Of a DNA stretch of 6,253 nucleotides, positions 5,993 through 6,253 are shown in pieces. The position numbers and the translations under genes are program-made. Position 1 is the first letter of the stretch. The number at the start of each line of letters is the position of its first letter. The notes under the pieces are model-generated. The model was not told the origin of the DNA. It saw only the letters and a program-made list of their open reading frames with translations, and did no database searches. Origin of the DNA: Fimbriimonadaceae bacterium (GTDB lineage Bacteria > Armatimonadota > Fimbriimonadia > Fimbriimonadales > Fimbriimonadaceae); assembly GCA_025451715.1 (NCBI GenBank), contig JANWJY010000018.1, positions 1-6,253 of the forward strand, in the 5' to 3' direction.

Positions 5993-6253
5993 ATGTATTT
6001 GATCAATTGGAACCCGAACGCTTCGTGCATCGAGGCGAGTTTTGGCGGCTGCATCACGAACGGTGAGGCCGAAGTGTTTTTGGAGGAGCTGCGCGAGCAG
6101 CTCGCCCAGTGCCAAGGCAGGGAGTTCTGTCTGGTGCTCGACTATGCGACCACGAAGCGGCTCGACCCGCACGTCCTTGAGACGTTCGCATCGGCTCGCG
6201 AGGCGAGCCGGATCGCTGGCGCGACGAAAGTAATATTTGTCGCACGCGACGAG
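5993..6253 (+). CDS. Hypothetical protein, possibly STAS/SpoIIAA-like, 3' end missing
   Basis: The frame is open from ATG 5993 to the window edge (87 codons, no stop). The protein begins MYLINWNPNASCIEASFGG, continues with a charged amphipathic helix (about 24-39), then a hydrophobic strand with FCLVLDYAT (45-53), a second helix with LDPHVLETFASARE (57-70), and a strand KVIFVARDE at the cut edge. This beta-beta-alpha-beta-alpha-beta order, with an Asp at the end of the central strand and the LDP element after it, resembles STAS or SpoIIAA-like small domains. No diagnostic motif settles it. Four cysteines (12, 20, 40, 46) lie in the first half, which is unusual for that fold. No Shine-Dalgarno is visible (TTTTGCGGTT precedes the ATG), so the start is provisional; a TTG at 5999 is also in frame. 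It lies beyond the clpX terminator and is likely a separate transcription unit. Confidence 0.6.
   Translation, partial: MYLINWNPNASCIEASFGGCITNGEAEVFLEELREQLAQCQGREFCLVLDYATTKRLDPHVLETFASAREASRIAGATKVIFVARDE

Noticed and set aside
5918..5998. Promoter-like pairs before the last gene: TTGCCG...TAGGTC (5918/5941) and TTGAAC...ATGTAT (5970/5993)
   Set aside because: The first has a weak -10. The second would place the -10 on the proposed start codon. Neither is good enough to annotate.

Overview
The window is a GC-rich bacterial chromosome segment dominated by housekeeping genes. Reading left to right, it holds a truncated membrane glycosyltransferase on the minus strand. On the plus strand follow ubiX (flavin prenyltransferase), a TIGR01777-type SDR epimerase-like gene, tig (trigger factor), clpP and clpX, then a strong intrinsic terminator and the start of a small, possibly STAS-like gene cut by the right edge. 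No mobile element, CRISPR array, rRNA, tRNA or phage gene was seen. The organism cannot be named from this sequence. The tig-clpP-clpX order is widespread in bacteria, and a poorly sampled lineage outside the Proteobacteria is only an impression.

Layout. Positions 1-879 (minus) encode the N-terminal 293 residues of a multi-pass GT-C/GT39-like enzyme. It is divergent from ubiX, with 46 nt between the two start codons. ubiX (926-1531) and the epimerase-like gene (1545-2468) are 13 nt apart, and tig (2505-3821) follows after 36 nt. clpP (3911-4510) lies 89 nt beyond tig. clpX (4532-5839) follows clpP by 21 nt with a good Shine-Dalgarno sequence. A 12-bp hairpin with a T-rich tail at 5880-5919 closes the unit. 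From 5840 to 5992 there is only the terminator, a second small hairpin and unassigned sequence.

Function. Trigger factor meets nascent chains at the ribosome, while ClpX unfolds substrates and feeds them into the ClpP barrel. The right half is therefore a protein-folding and quality-control cluster. UbiX makes prenylated FMN for UbiD-type decarboxylases; no ubiD lies in the window.

The most noteworthy points are modest. A TAGAAT/TAGACT hexamer sits 10-11 nt before three successive ATG starts, suggesting gene-by-gene promoters with very short leaders. Trigger factor has an altered ribosome-binding signature and a reduced PPIase domain. I did not find convincing evidence of a new biological system.
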